Positions 35,785 to 45,439 of a stretch of 64,000 bases of DNA are shown here, piece after piece. The stretch's first letter is position 1, and every line of letters starts with the position of its first letter. The notes under the pieces are model-generated. The model was given only the letters and a program-made list of their open reading frames with translations, ran no database searches and was not told the origin of the DNA. Source of the DNA: Actinokineospora bangkokensis (GTDB lineage: Bacteria > Actinomycetota > Actinomycetes > Mycobacteriales > Pseudonocardiaceae); contig NZ_MKQR01000016.1 of assembly GCF_001940455.1 (NCBI RefSeq), forward strand, positions 279,125 to 343,124. The letters run 5' to 3'. A program made the translations under genes and the position numbers.

Positions 35785-38346
35785 TCAGCAGGGTGCGGCG
35801 TCGGGGTCCCTCGCGCCACCGGGCACCCAACGCACGTTGGCGAAGGAGGCCTCGAAGGGGCTCTCGGTGTAGACGAGGAACGGCGTGTTGACGTTGGCCA
35901 GGTCAAGCCCGCCCTGGTCGAAGCACGACACCGGTATCTTCACCGTCGACTTCGCCCCGACGCCCTGGAACAGCCCCGTCGCCTCCACCTCCGCGAAGCA
36001 CGGGTACACGCAGTGCGCGCTCACCACCACGCGTCCCGCGGGCGGCTGGTGCACGACCACGTCGAACTCCAGCGCGGCGTCCGCGCTGAGGTAGGGGCGC
36101 AGGTCGGAGCCGCCGGACGGGTCCTGCAGGTAGAGCTGGCCGGTGCCCGACCAGGTGGCGCGCAGCGCGTCCTGCTGGACGTTGACGTCGGCGGGCACGA
36201 CGCTGATCGTGGCCTGCGCGGCGGTGCCGTCCGGTCCGATCTCGGTGCCGCCCCAGTTCTCCGGGCCGCCGATGAACGAGCGGTAGGGCGCGATGTCCTG
36301 GCGGTTGAAGACCTCCAGGTCCTCGGTGGCCGGGCCGCCGCCACCGCCGCCGTCGTCGCACTCGGGCGCGGACTCAGGCAGCTGCGGCACGGTGACCCGC
36401 TGCCGCTCCGACAGGCCGTAGCCGTAGGCGAACAGCGGGTCGTACCCGGCGGCGCCCACGTTCAGCGGCGTCTGGCACGGGGTGCGCGGCCAGGAGTAGG
36501 ACAGCTTGCCGGTGAACCCGCCGCGCACCAGCACGTCCGCGATGCCCCCGCCCTCGGTGCCAGGCAGCCACCCGGCGACGAACGCGTCGGAGCGGTTCAG
36601 CTCGCGGTTGGTGGACAGCGGCCTGCCCGACAGGTACACGCTGACGACCGGGGTGCCCCGGCCCGCGACCTTGTCGAGCACCCGCAGGTCCTCCGGATGC
36701 AGGCGGGAGGCGTCGAGGCCCCGGCGACCCAGGTCGCCGTTGCCCTCGGCGTAGGGGGTCTCCCCCAGCACGGCGACGACCGCGTCGAACCCGGCAGGGT
36801 CGACGTCACCGGTCTCGCTGAAGGTGACGTTGGCGGCGCCGAGCGCCTGGCGCAACCCGGCCAGGACGGTGGTGCCGCCGGGGAAGTCGGCGTTGGTGTT
36901 GCCGGTGCCCTGCCAGGTCAGCGTCCACCCGCCGGTCTGGTTCTGCATGCTGTCGGCGCTCTTGCCCACGACGAGCACCTTGGCCCGCGACCCCAGCGGC
37001 AGCACCCGGCCGTTGTTCTTGAGCAGCACAGCGGACTCGCGCACGGCCTTGCGCGCGAGCGCCTTGGCCTCCAAGCTCTCCGCCGCACCCCGCCGCGCCG
37101 ACGGCTTGGGCTGGTCGAACACCCCCGAGCGCAGCTTGACCCGCAGGATGCGCGTCACCGCGTCGTCGATGCGCGCCACGGGAATCTCCCCGGACTGGAC
37201 CTGGGCGGTGGTGTTGGCGATGAACGCCTTCCAGTCCTGCGGCACCATGACGATGTCGATGCCCGCGTTGATCGCCTTGGCGCAGCTGGAGTTGGTGCAC
37301 CCGGGCACCTGCCCGATCCCGTTCCAGTCCGACACCACCAGGCCGTCGAAGCCCATCTTGCCCTTGAGGATGCCGTTGAGGGCCAGGTCGCTGCCGTGCA
37401 GCTTCCCCTCCGCGACGCCGAGGTCAGGGTTGGTCCAACTGTTGAAGCTGACCATCACCGTCTGCGCCCCCGCGGCCAGGGCGCCGTAGTAACCCTGCCC
37501 GTGAAGGTTGATCATCTCGGCGGGCGACGAGGCGTTGACCCCCTGGTCCACCCCGCCGGTCGTGCCACCGTCCCCGATGAAGTGCTTGGCCGTGGCCAGC
37601 ACCCCGTTCAACCGCGGCCCGCGGTTCCCCTGCAACCCCTTGACCGCCTCGTACCCGTAGGCGCGGGTGATCCGGGGATCTTCCGAGTAGCCCTCGTAGG
37701 TGCGCCCCCACCGGTCATCGCGCACCACCGCCAACGTCGGCGCGAACGCCCAGTCCTGCCCCGTCGCCCGCAACTGCTTGGCCGTCGCCGCGCTGACGTC
37801 CCGCACCAGGCACGGGTCGTGCGCGGCACCCAACCCGATGTTGTGAGGGAACAGGGTGGCCCCGTAAATGTTGTTGTTGCCGTGCACGGCGTCGATGCCC
37901 CAGATGACCGGGATCTTCGCCCGCGTGCTCACCGACGCCTGCCAATACGCGTCGGCCAACGCCAACCAATCCCCCACCGGCGCGTGCTTGTCCTTGTTCG
38001 GCCAAGCCCCACCCCCGTTGAGCACCGACCCGAACCCGTAGACCCGCACATCCTCCGGCGTGATCGACGTGATCTCCGGCTGCGTCATCTGACCGATCTT
38101 CTCCGCCAACGACATCCCCGCGACCATCCGCCGCACCCGCGACTCATCCACCGGACTCCGCGGCACATCACTGCGCACCAACGGCCAATCGGCCAACACA
38201 GGCAACCTGTCCTCAATCCGCGCACACCCGTGATCAGACCGCGCAGGCCCCACCACCGGCCTCCCCGACGCCCCGGCCAACGGCACCACCAACGCCGCCC
38301 CCACAACCCCCACCAACACCGCGACCCCGACCCGCCCACGTCTCAT
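35785..38346 (-). CDS. Secreted GH3 beta-glucosidase/exo-beta-glucanase
   Basis: ATG at 38346 with GGGGAG upstream gives 853 residues. A signal peptide (RVGVAVLVGVVGAALVVPLA) precedes the two GH3 domains: PVIWGIDAVHGNNNIYGATL, LATAKHFIGDGGTTGGVDQG and GLVVSDWNGIG, whose Asp is the nucleophile. The C-terminal domain carries the general acid region (GNGDLGRRG), and the core ends LFAYGYGLS. An acidic-glycine hinge (CDDGGGGGGPA) leads to a C-terminal beta-sandwich of about 160 residues seen in marine and actinomycete exo-1,3/1,4-glucanases. It probably releases glucose from beta-glucans outside the cell. The hydrolase is transcribed alone. Confidence 0.9.
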   Translation of the reverse strand: MRRGRVGVAVLVGVVGAALVVPLAGASGRPVVGPARSDHGCARIEDRLPVLADWPLVRSDVPRSPVDESRVRRMVAGMSLAEKIGQMTQPEITSITPEDVRVYGFGSVLNGGGAWPNKDKHAPVGDWLALADAYWQASVSTRAKIPVIWGIDAVHGNNNIYGATLFPHNIGLGAAHDPCLVRDVSAATAKQLRATGQDWAFAPTLAVVRDDRWGRTYEGYSEDPRITRAYGYEAVKGLQGNRGPRLNGVLATAKHFIGDGGTTGGVDQGVNASSPAEMINLHGQGYYGALAAGAQTVMVSFNSWTNPDLGVAEGKLHGSDLALNGILKGKMGFDGLVVSDWNGIGQVPGCTNSSCAKAINAGIDIVMVPQDWKAFIANTTAQVQSGEIPVARIDDAVTRILRVKLRSGVFDQPKPSARRGAAESLEAKALARKAVRESAVLLKNNGRVLPLGSRAKVLVVGKSADSMQNQTGGWTLTWQGTGNTNADFPGGTTVLAGLRQALGAANVTFSETGDVDPAGFDAVVAVLGETPYAEGNGDLGRRGLDASRLHPEDLRVLDKVAGRGTPVVSVYLSGRPLSTNRELNRSDAFVAGWLPGTEGGGIADVLVRGGFTGKLSYSWPRTPCQTPLNVGAAGYDPLFAYGYGLSERQRVTVPQLPESAPECDDGGGGGGPATEDLEVFNRQDIAPYRSFIGGPENWGGTEIGPDGTAAQATISVVPADVNVQQDALRATWSGTGQLYLQDPSGGSDLRPYLSADAALEFDVVVHQPPAGRVVVSAHCVYPCFAEVEATGLFQGVGAKSTVKIPVSCFDQGGLDLANVNTPFLVYTESPFEASFANVRWVPGGARDPDAAPC

Positions 38347-38549
38347 CGGACTCCCCGTTCCCCGGCCTCGTCGCCCAGTCACCGAATCGTCGACGCACCC
38401 CGGGGGAACGGACAATCCACCGATAGGCGCATCTCCTCTCGACCACCAAGAGAAGATGCCATGCCGTAATCCCAGCTGACGCCCTCCAGGGGGTGACGAA
38501 CCCACAAGTCAGGAGGGTGCGGTACGTAAACCTAATCCCCCAGGTCGAG

Positions 38550-40838
38550 TCAGAGCCCGATGATCGGTTTCGTCCGTCTCAGGACGAGGTTGGGATGGCC
38601 GAAGAACTGGTAGGCCAGGGTGGTGGCCGGAGCGCCGTCGCGGGTGCGAGGGTGGACAGCCGATCGCAGAGCACGCAAGACCTCGGCGACAGCTTTCCCG
38701 GTGTAGACGGCGGTGTAGAAGGTGTGGGCCACCTCGCCCGCGGCGATGTCGTCGATGTTCCACAGCGGGGCCACGACCGCGCACGCCCCTGCGGCCAGGA
38801 ACGCCCTGGCCAGGCCGGAGTAGTCGCCGAGCAGTTCCCCGCCGGAACCCACCTGGCAGGCGTTGAGGAACACGAACGGGCTGCCCCGCAACGACAGCCC
38901 GGACACCTGTTCGGGGTTGAGGAACCTCGGCACCATCCGATCGGGGGCCAGCGGCGATTGGGCCAGCAACACCAGTCCGTCCTGGGCGTTGTCGGGATCG
39001 CACTGACCGTGCAAGGCGAAGTGGAGCACATCCACTCTCGGGCCCTGCTCAAGGAAGTTGAGCACGACGGTGTGCAGCGGTGGGACGTGCTCGCACGGCG
39101 GGTAGGAGGCTGCCACCCTGGCCGCCTCGACCTCGGCGCTGGGCAACCTGCTCCAGCCCGGCACCCCTTCGTACCGGGCCGAGATCACGGCGTGGGTGTC
39201 CGCTCGCGCCCGCGCCGCAGGCCGAGGCGGGGGCCTGCGGGTGTCGAGGACCCACCGGCCGAGCGCTGTGCGCGCGCCGAGGAAGGGGCTGTGGCCGGGT
39301 TCGGGCGCATCGAGCACCGCCAACTCCCACGGCACGTGCGGTTCCGCGCTGACCAACAGCACCGACGGGGGTCGCGGCGCGCGATGGGCGATGACGGCAC
39401 GCACCGCGTCGGCGATCGGGACCGGCACCTTGTCGCCGATGTCGCGGCCGAGGCCGACCAGGGTGGTCACCGCGTCGCGGGCGTCGACGGCGGCGCTCAT
39501 CCGCAACCGGGTGCGCCTGGCCAGCCCGGCCGGATCGTCACCGATGCCGCACCGGTACGGACCAGCATCCACGCGCAGCCCCGGCAACGGCGACCGCGCT
39601 GTCCACACCAACGTCTGCCCACGCACGTCGGCACCGCGCTCCACGACGACCACCAGGTCCGGGGAATCCCCGCTCAGCAAGTGCCCCAAGTCCACCCGAC
39701 CACTCGTGACCGGTTCGACCAGCACTGCTCCCCCGTCGCCGCCGATGACCACCGTGCGGGAGGCGTAACCGCGCAGCGTGCCCCCGACGTGGAACGACAC
39801 CCCGATCTCGCGTCGGTCCTGCAACCCCGGACCACCCAACGCCCGCATCCGCAGGAGCGTCCGCGGGTGGGGATTGGTGCCGGTCGCCGCCAGTGCCACC
39901 GGGTTCGACCAGCCCACCGGCTCCACTCCGGCAGGGTCGTAGACCAACACCAGTTCCAACACCACGTCCCTGTCAGGCAACCGCAAGGCCCCCGTGCCAC
40001 CGACCTCAGGGTCGCGGTCGACCCGGAGGCCGACTTCCACGTCGAACTCGGCGCCCTCGGCCACCGTCGCCGGAGCGCTCAGCAGCGGCCACGCTGTCCG
40101 CTCTTGGACGTCAGGACCATCGCCCAACCGTGAGGGCGGCTTCTCAGCGGGGTCCTCCTCGGTGGCCGGATCGGTCACCGGGGAAGGTTTCGGATTGTTG
40201 AGCGGGTAGTGCCAATCGAGCGGTCCGGCCGAACGCGGCGGGAATGCCCTCCCGAGGCGCCCCGCGCTCCCAAATCTCCCAGCCTGCCTGTCATCCAGCT
40301 GTGCGTAGACGAGAAGCTCCGCCAGCAAGTCCGCAACGACAGCGCCAGCGCGCCCACCAGTCAACAGCGGCGCCAACTCAGCGCACAACACCCCTTGCGG
40401 CGCCCTGCGCACCATCGTGAAGACGTTCATCCGATCGACAAGTCTCGTTGGCGGAACCGATGTGGCCATCCGGTCGAGCAGACACGCACGAACCACTGTG
40501 GCCACCGGGATCGACGAAGGGTGCAAGCCACCGACCAAGGCCACCACATTGGGCACGGTCCACGACCGGACCACAGATTTCACCAGATCGTCGGCCTCGC
40601 GCGGCCAGAGCGTCCCCAGCAACCGCCAGTCGACGATGTAGCGCCAACGATGACCATTCGCGACCAATTCTTCGCGGAGCTTGCGCCCTTCGCGTTCGTC
40701 TTGCTCCGAACGCGAGGGCGGCGCTTCGCGCCTAGCGCCGATCCTCGCTGCGGCGGCACGCGCCTCAGCACGGGATCGCGGGTCACGCAGCAGCGCGATC
40801 AGGCTTTCCACAGGTGTCGCTTCGGCCGACATGTCCAC
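38550..40838 (-). CDS. CHAT-domain (caspase-like) protein
   Basis: The protein has 762 residues (ATG 40838; a second ATG at 40832). About residues 1-200 are helical and unassigned, 250-400 look beta-rich (VLELVLVYDPAGVEPVGWSN, IGVSFHVGGTLRGYASRTVV), and about 470-762 form a CHAT cysteine-protease domain. The dyad is visible as His610 in HFALHGQCD and Cys661 in FVFLNACQVG, and family features LARAFLAAGACAVVAPLW and FFGHPNLVL follow. CHAT proteases cleave specific partner proteins and in bacteria often act in immunity or programmed death. No TPR repeats, sensor gene or obvious substrate gene adjoins it. It is transcribed alone, 147 bases beyond the WbqC gene. Confidence 0.87.
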   Translation of the reverse strand: MDMSAEATPVESLIALLRDPRSRAEARAAAARIGARREAPPSRSEQDEREGRKLREELVANGHRWRYIVDWRLLGTLWPREADDLVKSVVRSWTVPNVVALVGGLHPSSIPVATVVRACLLDRMATSVPPTRLVDRMNVFTMVRRAPQGVLCAELAPLLTGGRAGAVVADLLAELLVYAQLDDRQAGRFGSAGRLGRAFPPRSAGPLDWHYPLNNPKPSPVTDPATEEDPAEKPPSRLGDGPDVQERTAWPLLSAPATVAEGAEFDVEVGLRVDRDPEVGGTGALRLPDRDVVLELVLVYDPAGVEPVGWSNPVALAATGTNPHPRTLLRMRALGGPGLQDRREIGVSFHVGGTLRGYASRTVVIGGDGGAVLVEPVTSGRVDLGHLLSGDSPDLVVVVERGADVRGQTLVWTARSPLPGLRVDAGPYRCGIGDDPAGLARRTRLRMSAAVDARDAVTTLVGLGRDIGDKVPVPIADAVRAVIAHRAPRPPSVLLVSAEPHVPWELAVLDAPEPGHSPFLGARTALGRWVLDTRRPPPRPAARARADTHAVISARYEGVPGWSRLPSAEVEAARVAASYPPCEHVPPLHTVVLNFLEQGPRVDVLHFALHGQCDPDNAQDGLVLLAQSPLAPDRMVPRFLNPEQVSGLSLRGSPFVFLNACQVGSGGELLGDYSGLARAFLAAGACAVVAPLWNIDDIAAGEVAHTFYTAVYTGKAVAEVLRALRSAVHPRTRDGAPATTLAYQFFGHPNLVLRRTKPIIGL

Positions 40839-40987
40839 CCCTCTCGCACGGTGAATCGCTCACCGTCAGTCGGATGTAACACCAACGGGCGAGTAAGACG
40901 ACGACATCTCATCATGATTGCGCACGCCAAAGAGCTTTATGGGCCGACAGTAACGGCCGAACACGCGAAATTGAATGGGCGTAGATC

Positions 40988-41710
40988 CTACTGGGGACAG
41001 GTGATCGTCGCCTTCGGTTGATTCCAGAGGAGGTCGTTGAGTTCTTGGCAGGTGAGGGCTGCGAGCCACCAGAGGCTGGTGGCGCGGCGTCGTGTGCGGA
41101 GGATTCCGATGTCGGGTGGGTGGGTGTAGCGGATGGTGAGTCCGGCGTCGGTGAAGGGTTGTGGGTTGAGGTAGGTGGCTCCGCCGGTGCCGCAGAGGTA
41201 GTGGGTGGCGTTGACGTGGGTGGTCAGGTCCGCCAGTCGTTCGGATCGGTGTGAGCGGGTGGGGATGGTGGTGGCGTGGATGATCTCGCCGGTCCAGCCT
41301 GTATGGCGCAGGAGCAGGTTGGTGGACAGGGTGGTGAGTTCGGTCAGGTTGGTGGTGTGTGCTGCGGCTGCCGCTGTGGCCTCGATGAGGGGTTGCAGCT
41401 GTGTCCAGCGGGGTGAGGTGCGGTAGTAGTGGTGGAGCAGGCTGGCGATGCGGTGGGCGGTGAGGGCGGGGTCGGCGAGACGGACCTGGTCGAGGGTGGT
41501 GTCGCGGCCGCGGGGGCGGTGCACCGGCGCGGTCAGCCATTGCCCGTGAGTGGAGTCGGTGCTCTCCAGCCAGGCGCGGTGTTGGTAGTCGCGGGCGGTG
41601 AATTGGACGGAGTCGAGGACGATCCAGATGTCGGCGGCGTGGAGTTTGGCGAGGGTGGACAGGCGGGGGAAGAGGTTGGGTTGGTGGATGGCGCAGACGC
41701 GGGTGGTCAT
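40988..41710 (-). CDS. WbqC-like family protein
   Basis: The 240-residue product begins RVCAIHQPNLFPRLSTLAKL and continues ADIWIVLDSVQFTARDYQHR, the signature of the WbqC family (PF08889 type), then GQWLTAPVHRPRGRDTTLDQ and THYLCGTGGATYLNP. WbqC proteins occur in O-antigen and glycan clusters and in actinomycete islands; the reaction is not established. It is the last gene of an operon with the broken YdcF and TPR genes, starting 14 bases after the YdcF frame ends. This is the only one of the three that is intact. Confidence 0.83.
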   Translation of the reverse strand: MTTRVCAIHQPNLFPRLSTLAKLHAADIWIVLDSVQFTARDYQHRAWLESTDSTHGQWLTAPVHRPRGRDTTLDQVRLADPALTAHRIASLLHHYYRTSPRWTQLQPLIEATAAAAAHTTNLTELTTLSTNLLLRHTGWTGEIIHATTIPTRSHRSERLADLTTHVNATHYLCGTGGATYLNPQPFTDAGLTIRYTHPPDIGILRTRRRATSLWWLAALTCQELNDLLWNQPKATITCPQ

Positions 41711-41724
41711 GGGGGTGGGGGTGG

Positions 41725-42387
41725 TCAGGTGATCAGGCGGCTGTCGAACCCGGCGTCGACGAGGCGCGTGTAGGCGGCTTCGACGTCGTGCGGGAGGGGT
41801 TGGCGGGCGGCGAAACCGAGTTTGGGGTACTCGATAACGCGTTGCAGGTCGCCGACGAGCATGTCGATGACAAGTTTGTCGTCGCCGATGGTGTGGGCGT
41901 AGTCGGTGAGGTCGAGTGGTTCGGAGGCGCAGACGACGGTGAGGTCGGGCCAGGTCTTCTGGCAGGTGGCCAGGGCGCGGCGTTACATGTAGGGCTTGCA
42001 GATGATCAGGGCTGAGCGTGGGGTGTGGCCGTGCTCGGCCAGCAGTGCGCGGGTGAGGGTGATGTTCTGTCCCGTGTTGGTGGCCTGTGGCTCGACGAGG
42101 ATGGCGTGTTCGGGGACGCCCGCGGTGATGGCGTGGTCGCGGTAGTGCACGGCCTCCCCGCGGGGGAACACGGTGCGGGTGGTGGGGCTGTTGCCGCCGC
42201 TGAAGACGATCAGCGGTGCCAGGCCGGCGTGGTAGAGGGCGGCGGTGTGGGTGGCCACCCCGAGGTCGTGGCTGCCGAGTCCGATGGCCACGTCGCAGGG
42301 GCGCAGTGGGTGGCCGACCTGGTGGTACTGCCAGATCAGGGCCGCGTCCGCCCAGTGCTGCTCGGTGATCGTCGCGTGCGCGGTCAC
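41725..42387 (-). pseudogene. YdcF/DUF218-family protein interrupted by an in-frame TAA
   Basis: The GTG at 42387 overlaps the upstream TPR gene by 4 bases and opens a DUF218 domain: CDVAIGLGSHDLGVATHTAA, PLIVFSGGNSPTT, ILVEPQATNTGQNI and ALIICKPYM. Translation then meets TAA at 41983-41985. The same frame continues beyond it for 85 codons with sensible protein, RRALATCQKTWPDLTVVCAS, then a stop at 41725-41727. Relatives read KPYMERRA at this place, so one G-to-T change (GAA to TAA) explains the break. The truncated product of 134 aa lacks the C-terminal third. The intact remainder suggests a recent mutation or a sequencing error. Confidence 0.8.
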
Positions 42388-43279
42388 AGGGTGCCTCTCC
42401 CGTGGTCGTCGTTGTCGAAGGCGGTGCGGATGCCGAGGATGCCGGCGTGCTGGTGGGTCAGGTCGAACTCCAGCGCCAGCGTGGCGGTGTGGTCGAGCAG
42501 GCGCAGGCCTTCCTCAGCGGTGGCCCGGTCGGACAGCAGCAGGTGGCCGTGGGCGGTGTCGAGCCTGACCCGTTGCAGGGGTGAGTTGCCGACCCGTTCG
42601 GCCAGGGCGATGTCGATGTGGCGCTGGGCGCGGGTCAGATCCCCCAGGTCGCGGTGGGCGAGGGCGAGTTTCTGGTGGGCCACCGACCAGTCGGCGGGTT
42701 CGTTGAGGTCCTGGAACAGGGTCGTGGCCCGGTCGAGGTAGTCCAGGGCGTCGGCGGCGGCACCGGCTTTGCTCAGCGCGGTCCCGACCCAGAGCAGCGC
42801 GCGGGCCCGGTCGCGGGCGCTGAGCCGCACATCGGCCGCCAGCCGCCGGTAGCGCAGCGCGGCGCCGGGCAGGTCCCCGTCCATCTCGTCGACGACGACG
42901 CGGGCGAGCTGGACCTGGGCGACCCGGCGGGTGTTGCCCAGGTCGGTGAACAGGGCGTGGGCCTCGGAGTAGGCCTGTCGGGCCGAGCCGGGGCCGTGCA
43001 GGCGCCCGCGGTCGCGCTGGACGTCACCGAGCAGCACCAGCGACCGTGCCCGCAGGTGCAGGCCGTTGGCGTCGAGCCGGGCCGGGCGGCGCGCCGCAGC
43101 CACCGGTCCACCAGGGTGGTGGCGAAGGTGAAGCTCTGCTGGGCGAAGGCCGCGGCGGCCCGTTCCAGGTCGTCGGACCAATCGTCATGCACCACCGCGC
43201 CGCGTGCGGTGACCTCGTCGTGGGTGGGGTCGGTGCCGTGGAGCAGTCGTCGAAAGCGCACCCAGCCCTCGCCGTCAGC
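42384..43279 (-). pseudogene. TPR-repeat regulator, frameshifted and lacking its N-terminus
   Basis: Two overlapping frames together make one protein. From 43279 down to about 43085 the frame reads ADGEGWVRFRRLLHGTDPTH and SFTFATTLVDRWLRRAAR. The continuation ARLDANGLHLRARSLVLLGD is in the next frame and runs to 42384, with helical repeats LSARDRARALLWVGTALSKA and WSVAHQKLALAHRDLGDLTR typical of TPR units. The junction lies in GCCGGGCCGGGC at about 43077-43088. Upstream of 43279 a TAG stops the frame, and no helix-turn-helix domain is visible, so the N-terminal DNA-binding part seems lost. Such XRE-TPR regulators often head WbqC/YdcF operons. Confidence 0.7.
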
Positions 43280-43337
43280 CTAGATCGAGCCAGCGGCCGC
43301 CAACCAGGCCGGCCGGTTGACCTCGGGATCCCGATCA

Positions 43338-44186
43338 TCACGAGCCCATGAGCGAACGGCGCCGCTCGTCGAACAACCGCCACGCCTCGGCCAGCATCAA
43401 GACCGCGATGTTGACCATGATCGCCAACCGCTCCTCATCAGCACTGACCTTGAGATGGTGCAGGTCTGCCGTCGGACCTGGCGTCACCTCGTACTTGAGA
43501 AAGCCGATCACCGCCCACCTGCGGGAATGCGCCAAGCCGCTGCAGATCATCCAGGCCCACTTCGCGCGATCCCCGGTCAATTCGCGGGCGGCGTCACCGG
43601 CACCCTTGAGGATGTCCGCCCACTTCACAGGCCGCGCGCACACTTGGCTGACCTGGTTCTGCGACAGATGCCGGTCCTGGGCCAGTTTCTGCAGAGACTG
43701 CTTGCGCTTGTCGCGCTGGTCGGCGGCGTTCTGGCGGACCTCGGCCGAACGGGTTGGATCGGTTGCCATCTCAGCCATCAGCAGCAGCGCGCTGTCTGAG
43801 TCCTCGGCGTCAGCCCATTCCCACCTGAGCAGACGAAAGACACGCTCGTCGCGGCTGGCCGGAGCCAGCAGCCACACCGCCACGGCAGCGTTCTCCAGCA
43901 CGGCTCGCACCAGAGTGAACCCGCCGCGGGCAGGAAGCGTTTGCTGCTCCTGCACGACCAGGCGCAAGGTCTCAAGGTGGTCAACCGCGCTGAGTAGCAC
44001 CTCGACGACCGCATGCGACAGGTTATAAGGATCGGTCGCCTTGTCGTCTCCGGCCAGCGAACTGCCGGGTTCCGGCGGGGGCTGCTGCGCATGAATGCGC
44101 TTCTGCCATGCCTCGACCAGGGCGAACGACTTGGACAGCCTCGCCAACGCCACGTCGCGGGCGTCCTGAGCAGCATCATGAGCCAT
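43338..44186 (-). CDS. Hypothetical helical protein
   Basis: ATG at 44186, with GGGAGG upstream, gives 282 residues. I do not recognise the family with confidence. It is predicted mostly helical: VVEVLLSAVDHLETLRLVVQ, FTLVRAVLENAAVAVWLLAP, a charged segment QRDKRKQSLQKLAQDRHLSQ, and WAWMICSGLAHSRRWAVIGF. The C-terminal SGLAHSRR and the order of helices recall DUF5677- or HEPN-like proteins found in defence islands, but the RNase motif (Rx4-6H) is not clearly present. It stands between the decayed TPR gene and an IS remnant. Confidence 0.65.
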   Translation of the reverse strand: MAHDAAQDARDVALARLSKSFALVEAWQKRIHAQQPPPEPGSSLAGDDKATDPYNLSHAVVEVLLSAVDHLETLRLVVQEQQTLPARGGFTLVRAVLENAAVAVWLLAPASRDERVFRLLRWEWADAEDSDSALLLMAEMATDPTRSAEVRQNAADQRDKRKQSLQKLAQDRHLSQNQVSQVCARPVKWADILKGAGDAARELTGDRAKWAWMICSGLAHSRRWAVIGFLKYEVTPGPTADLHHLKVSADEERLAIMVNIAVLMLAEAWRLFDERRRSLMGS

Positions 44187-44278
44187 CGAGAGCCACCTCC
44201 CAGGGGAACGTTACGGCGCGGCGCTCCCGCAGGCACGCGGTTTCCGCCACGGCGAGCGGCACTCCACCGAGCCGCTTA

Positions 44279-45065
44279 GAGGGTGTCTCACGTGGCCGCG
44301 TTCGAGGTTGATGGCATGATCTTGGGCCGTGGTTGATCGTTTGTCGTCGCGGTTGGTGCCAGACGAGTTGTGGGCGTTGGTGCAGCCATTGATCCCGGGG
44401 TTCGTGCCGCGTCCGCAGGGTGGTGGGACGGCGCCGGTGGATGACCGGGCGGTGTTCACTGCGATCGTGTACGTGCTGACCAGTGGCTGTGCCTGGCGGG
44501 ATCTGCCGCCGAGTTTCGGGGTGAGCGTGCCGACCGCGCATCGCCGGTTCGCCACCTGGACCAAGGCGGGCCTGTGGCGCAAGCTTCATCACGCGGTGCT
44601 GGACGAGCTCGGTTCGCAAGGTCTGATCGACTGGTCCCGGGCGATCCTGGACGGCGCGGCCGTCCGGGCGAAAAAGGGGGACCCATGACCGGTCCGAACC
44701 CCGATAACAGCCACGCCCTCAAGCCGTTGGTCATGGCTGTCCCGCCGATCCGATCCTGACGTGGGCCACGTCGCTTTCGCCCGGTCAAGCTGCACGCCGA
44801 CAAGGCCTACGACATCGACCACCTTCGCGCCTGGCTCCGCAGCCGCAAGATCGTCCCGCGCATCGCCCGCAAAGGCATCGAATCCAGCGAGAAACTCGGC
44901 CGCCACCGCTGGGTCATCGAACGAACGATCTCCTGGCTGTTCGGCTACCGCCGCCTAACCATCCGCTACGAACGCCACGCCAAGCACTTTTGCGGCTTCC
45001 TCATTCTCGCCGCAGCACTGACCTGCTTCAAGAAACTCTCGAAACCAGCCACGTGAGACATGCTC
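44279..45065 (+). mobile_element. Deleted IS5-family (IS427-like) insertion sequence
   Basis: The element is 787 bases, bounded by 18-base inverted repeats with two mismatches, GAGGGTGTCTCACGTGGC at 44279-44296 and GCCACGTGAGACATGCTC at 45048-45065. A TA dinucleotide flanks each end (44277-44278 and 45066-45067), the target duplication known for the IS427 group. The transposase inside has lost its centre, so the copy is immobile without help. A related remnant lies next to CRISPR array 1. Confidence 0.85.
44329..45056 (+). pseudogene. IS5-family transposase, internally deleted
   Basis: The N-terminal part (DELWALVQPLIPGFVPRP, TAIVYVLTSGCAWRDLPPSF, RAILDGAAVRAKKGDP) ends at a stop at 44686-44688. 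The C-terminal part is in another frame from about 44782: KLHADKAYDIDHLRAWLRSR, KLGRHRWVIERTISWLFGYR, AAALTCFKKLSKPAT. Between them about 60 codons, with the second catalytic Asp, are reduced to a short scrambled segment that still encodes ALKPLVMAVPPIRS. The Asp in LDGAAVRA and the Glu in VIERT remain. The pattern shows deletion plus frameshift. Confidence 0.88.
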
Positions 45066-45439
45066 TAAGTTGACCAGACGCTTAGCGATAGTCCGGTAGC
45101 GCCCATGTAATCCGTTACCGGCGAACCAGCGGACGCCGACCTCAGCGCGGCAACCGGCTCATTGCCTGACCTGACCTGACCTGACCGCGACCGCTGCGCT
45201 GCTACGCGGACGCTAAAAGCTCGACAGCGGCCTTGTGGCGCGCCTGGTGTGCACATTGGAGACCAAGGGGCCATTGCGGTAACTACCGTGCTCTTGCCGG
45301 AGTGCAGGCCTCAGGACCGACGCGTTCTCCACCTCGCACCTGCCTACCCCTTGGTCGTGCTCATTCCCGACCGTGCACACGAGGCCTCTGGCACCACTTC
45401 ACCGCCGTCCAAGAGCTGGCGCGTGATGCACGCGATTGC
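45066..45439. other. Intergenic stretch with a short CTGAC tandem repeat
   Basis: No gene is supported. The only structure seen is four exact CTGAC units at 45166-45185. The stretch separates the IS right end from the 3' end of the WhiB gene. Confidence 0.5.

Noticed and set aside
35668-38469. Open frame of 933 codons on the plus strand
   Set aside because: It is antisense to the well-supported GH3 gene and has no recognisable motif.
44761-44958. Separate small gene inside the IS
   Set aside because: It is an out-of-frame reading of the broken transposase.
45066-45300. Possible tRNA or att site beside the IS
   Set aside because: No cloverleaf could be drawn and no direct repeat pair was found at the island borders.
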